From NCBI GenBank assembly GCA_030691555.1, contig JAUYEB010000157.1, positions 1 to 5,927 of the forward strand: a stretch of DNA of 5,927 nucleotides, in the 5' to 3' direction. A model generated the notes under the pieces. It saw only the letters and a list, made by a program, of their open reading frames with translations. It had not been told where the DNA came from and ran no database searches. Position numbers and translations under genes: made by a program. Source of the DNA: Candidatus Bathyarchaeota archaeon (GTDB taxonomy: Archaea > Thermoproteota > Bathyarchaeia > TCS64). Shown here in pieces: positions 5,915 to 5,927 of this stretch (positions are counted from its first letter, which is position 1; every line of letters starts with the position of its first letter).

Positions 5915-5927
5915 CGCGGCGACCACG

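Noticed and set aside
1..5927. CRISPR array, tRNA/rRNA, insertion sequence or attachment site
   Set aside because: No regularly spaced repeats, RNA-gene signatures, transposase motifs or terminal inverted repeats were seen. Nearly all bases are in plus-strand coding sequence.

Overview
The window is a gene-dense, GC-rich bacterial segment. All genes read on the + strand and are tightly packed, which fits one polycistronic unit. The first half (1-3431) is a cytosolic NAD(P)-linked [NiFe] hydrogenase of the group 3b (sulfhydrogenase) type, in the classic order beta-gamma-delta-alpha (hydB-hydG-hydD-hydA). The beta gene is cut by the left edge, so only its C-terminal 188 residues are visible. 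Gaps inside this block are 1 nt, 2 nt and a 4-nt ATGA overlap.

The second half (3477-5883) encodes three signalling proteins in the same orientation. They are a 150-aa stand-alone cyclic-nucleotide-binding (CNB) domain protein, a 492-aa hybrid with the layout REC-coiled coil-PAS-HisKA-HATPase, and a 140-aa single-domain response regulator. Intergenic gaps are 45, 39 and 13 nt. No promoter or strong terminator is evident between the two halves. The last 44 nt hold only a weak hairpin.

Likely working: electrons pass between NAD(P)H and the NiFe site through FAD and a [2Fe-2S] cluster (gamma), the ferredoxin-like clusters of beta, and three [4Fe-4S] clusters in delta, ending at the Ni-Fe centre in alpha. 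The three signalling genes plausibly sense redox state, a ligand or a phosphorelay input connected with hydrogen metabolism. None of them carries a recognisable DNA-binding or other output domain, so the effector is either outside the window or is reached by protein-protein contact.

The organism is probably an anaerobic or facultative bacterium with high GC. Two-component proteins and good Shine-Dalgarno sites argue for Bacteria over the Thermococcales archaea where the enzyme was first described. Chloroflexota or a similar lineage is a guess from gene style only. The most unusual points are the linkage of a 3b hydrogenase to an output-less signalling trio, a CNB protein with a degenerate phosphate-binding cassette plus a CX3CX2C cysteine cluster, and a small hairpin that would mask the Shine-Dalgarno of the kinase gene.
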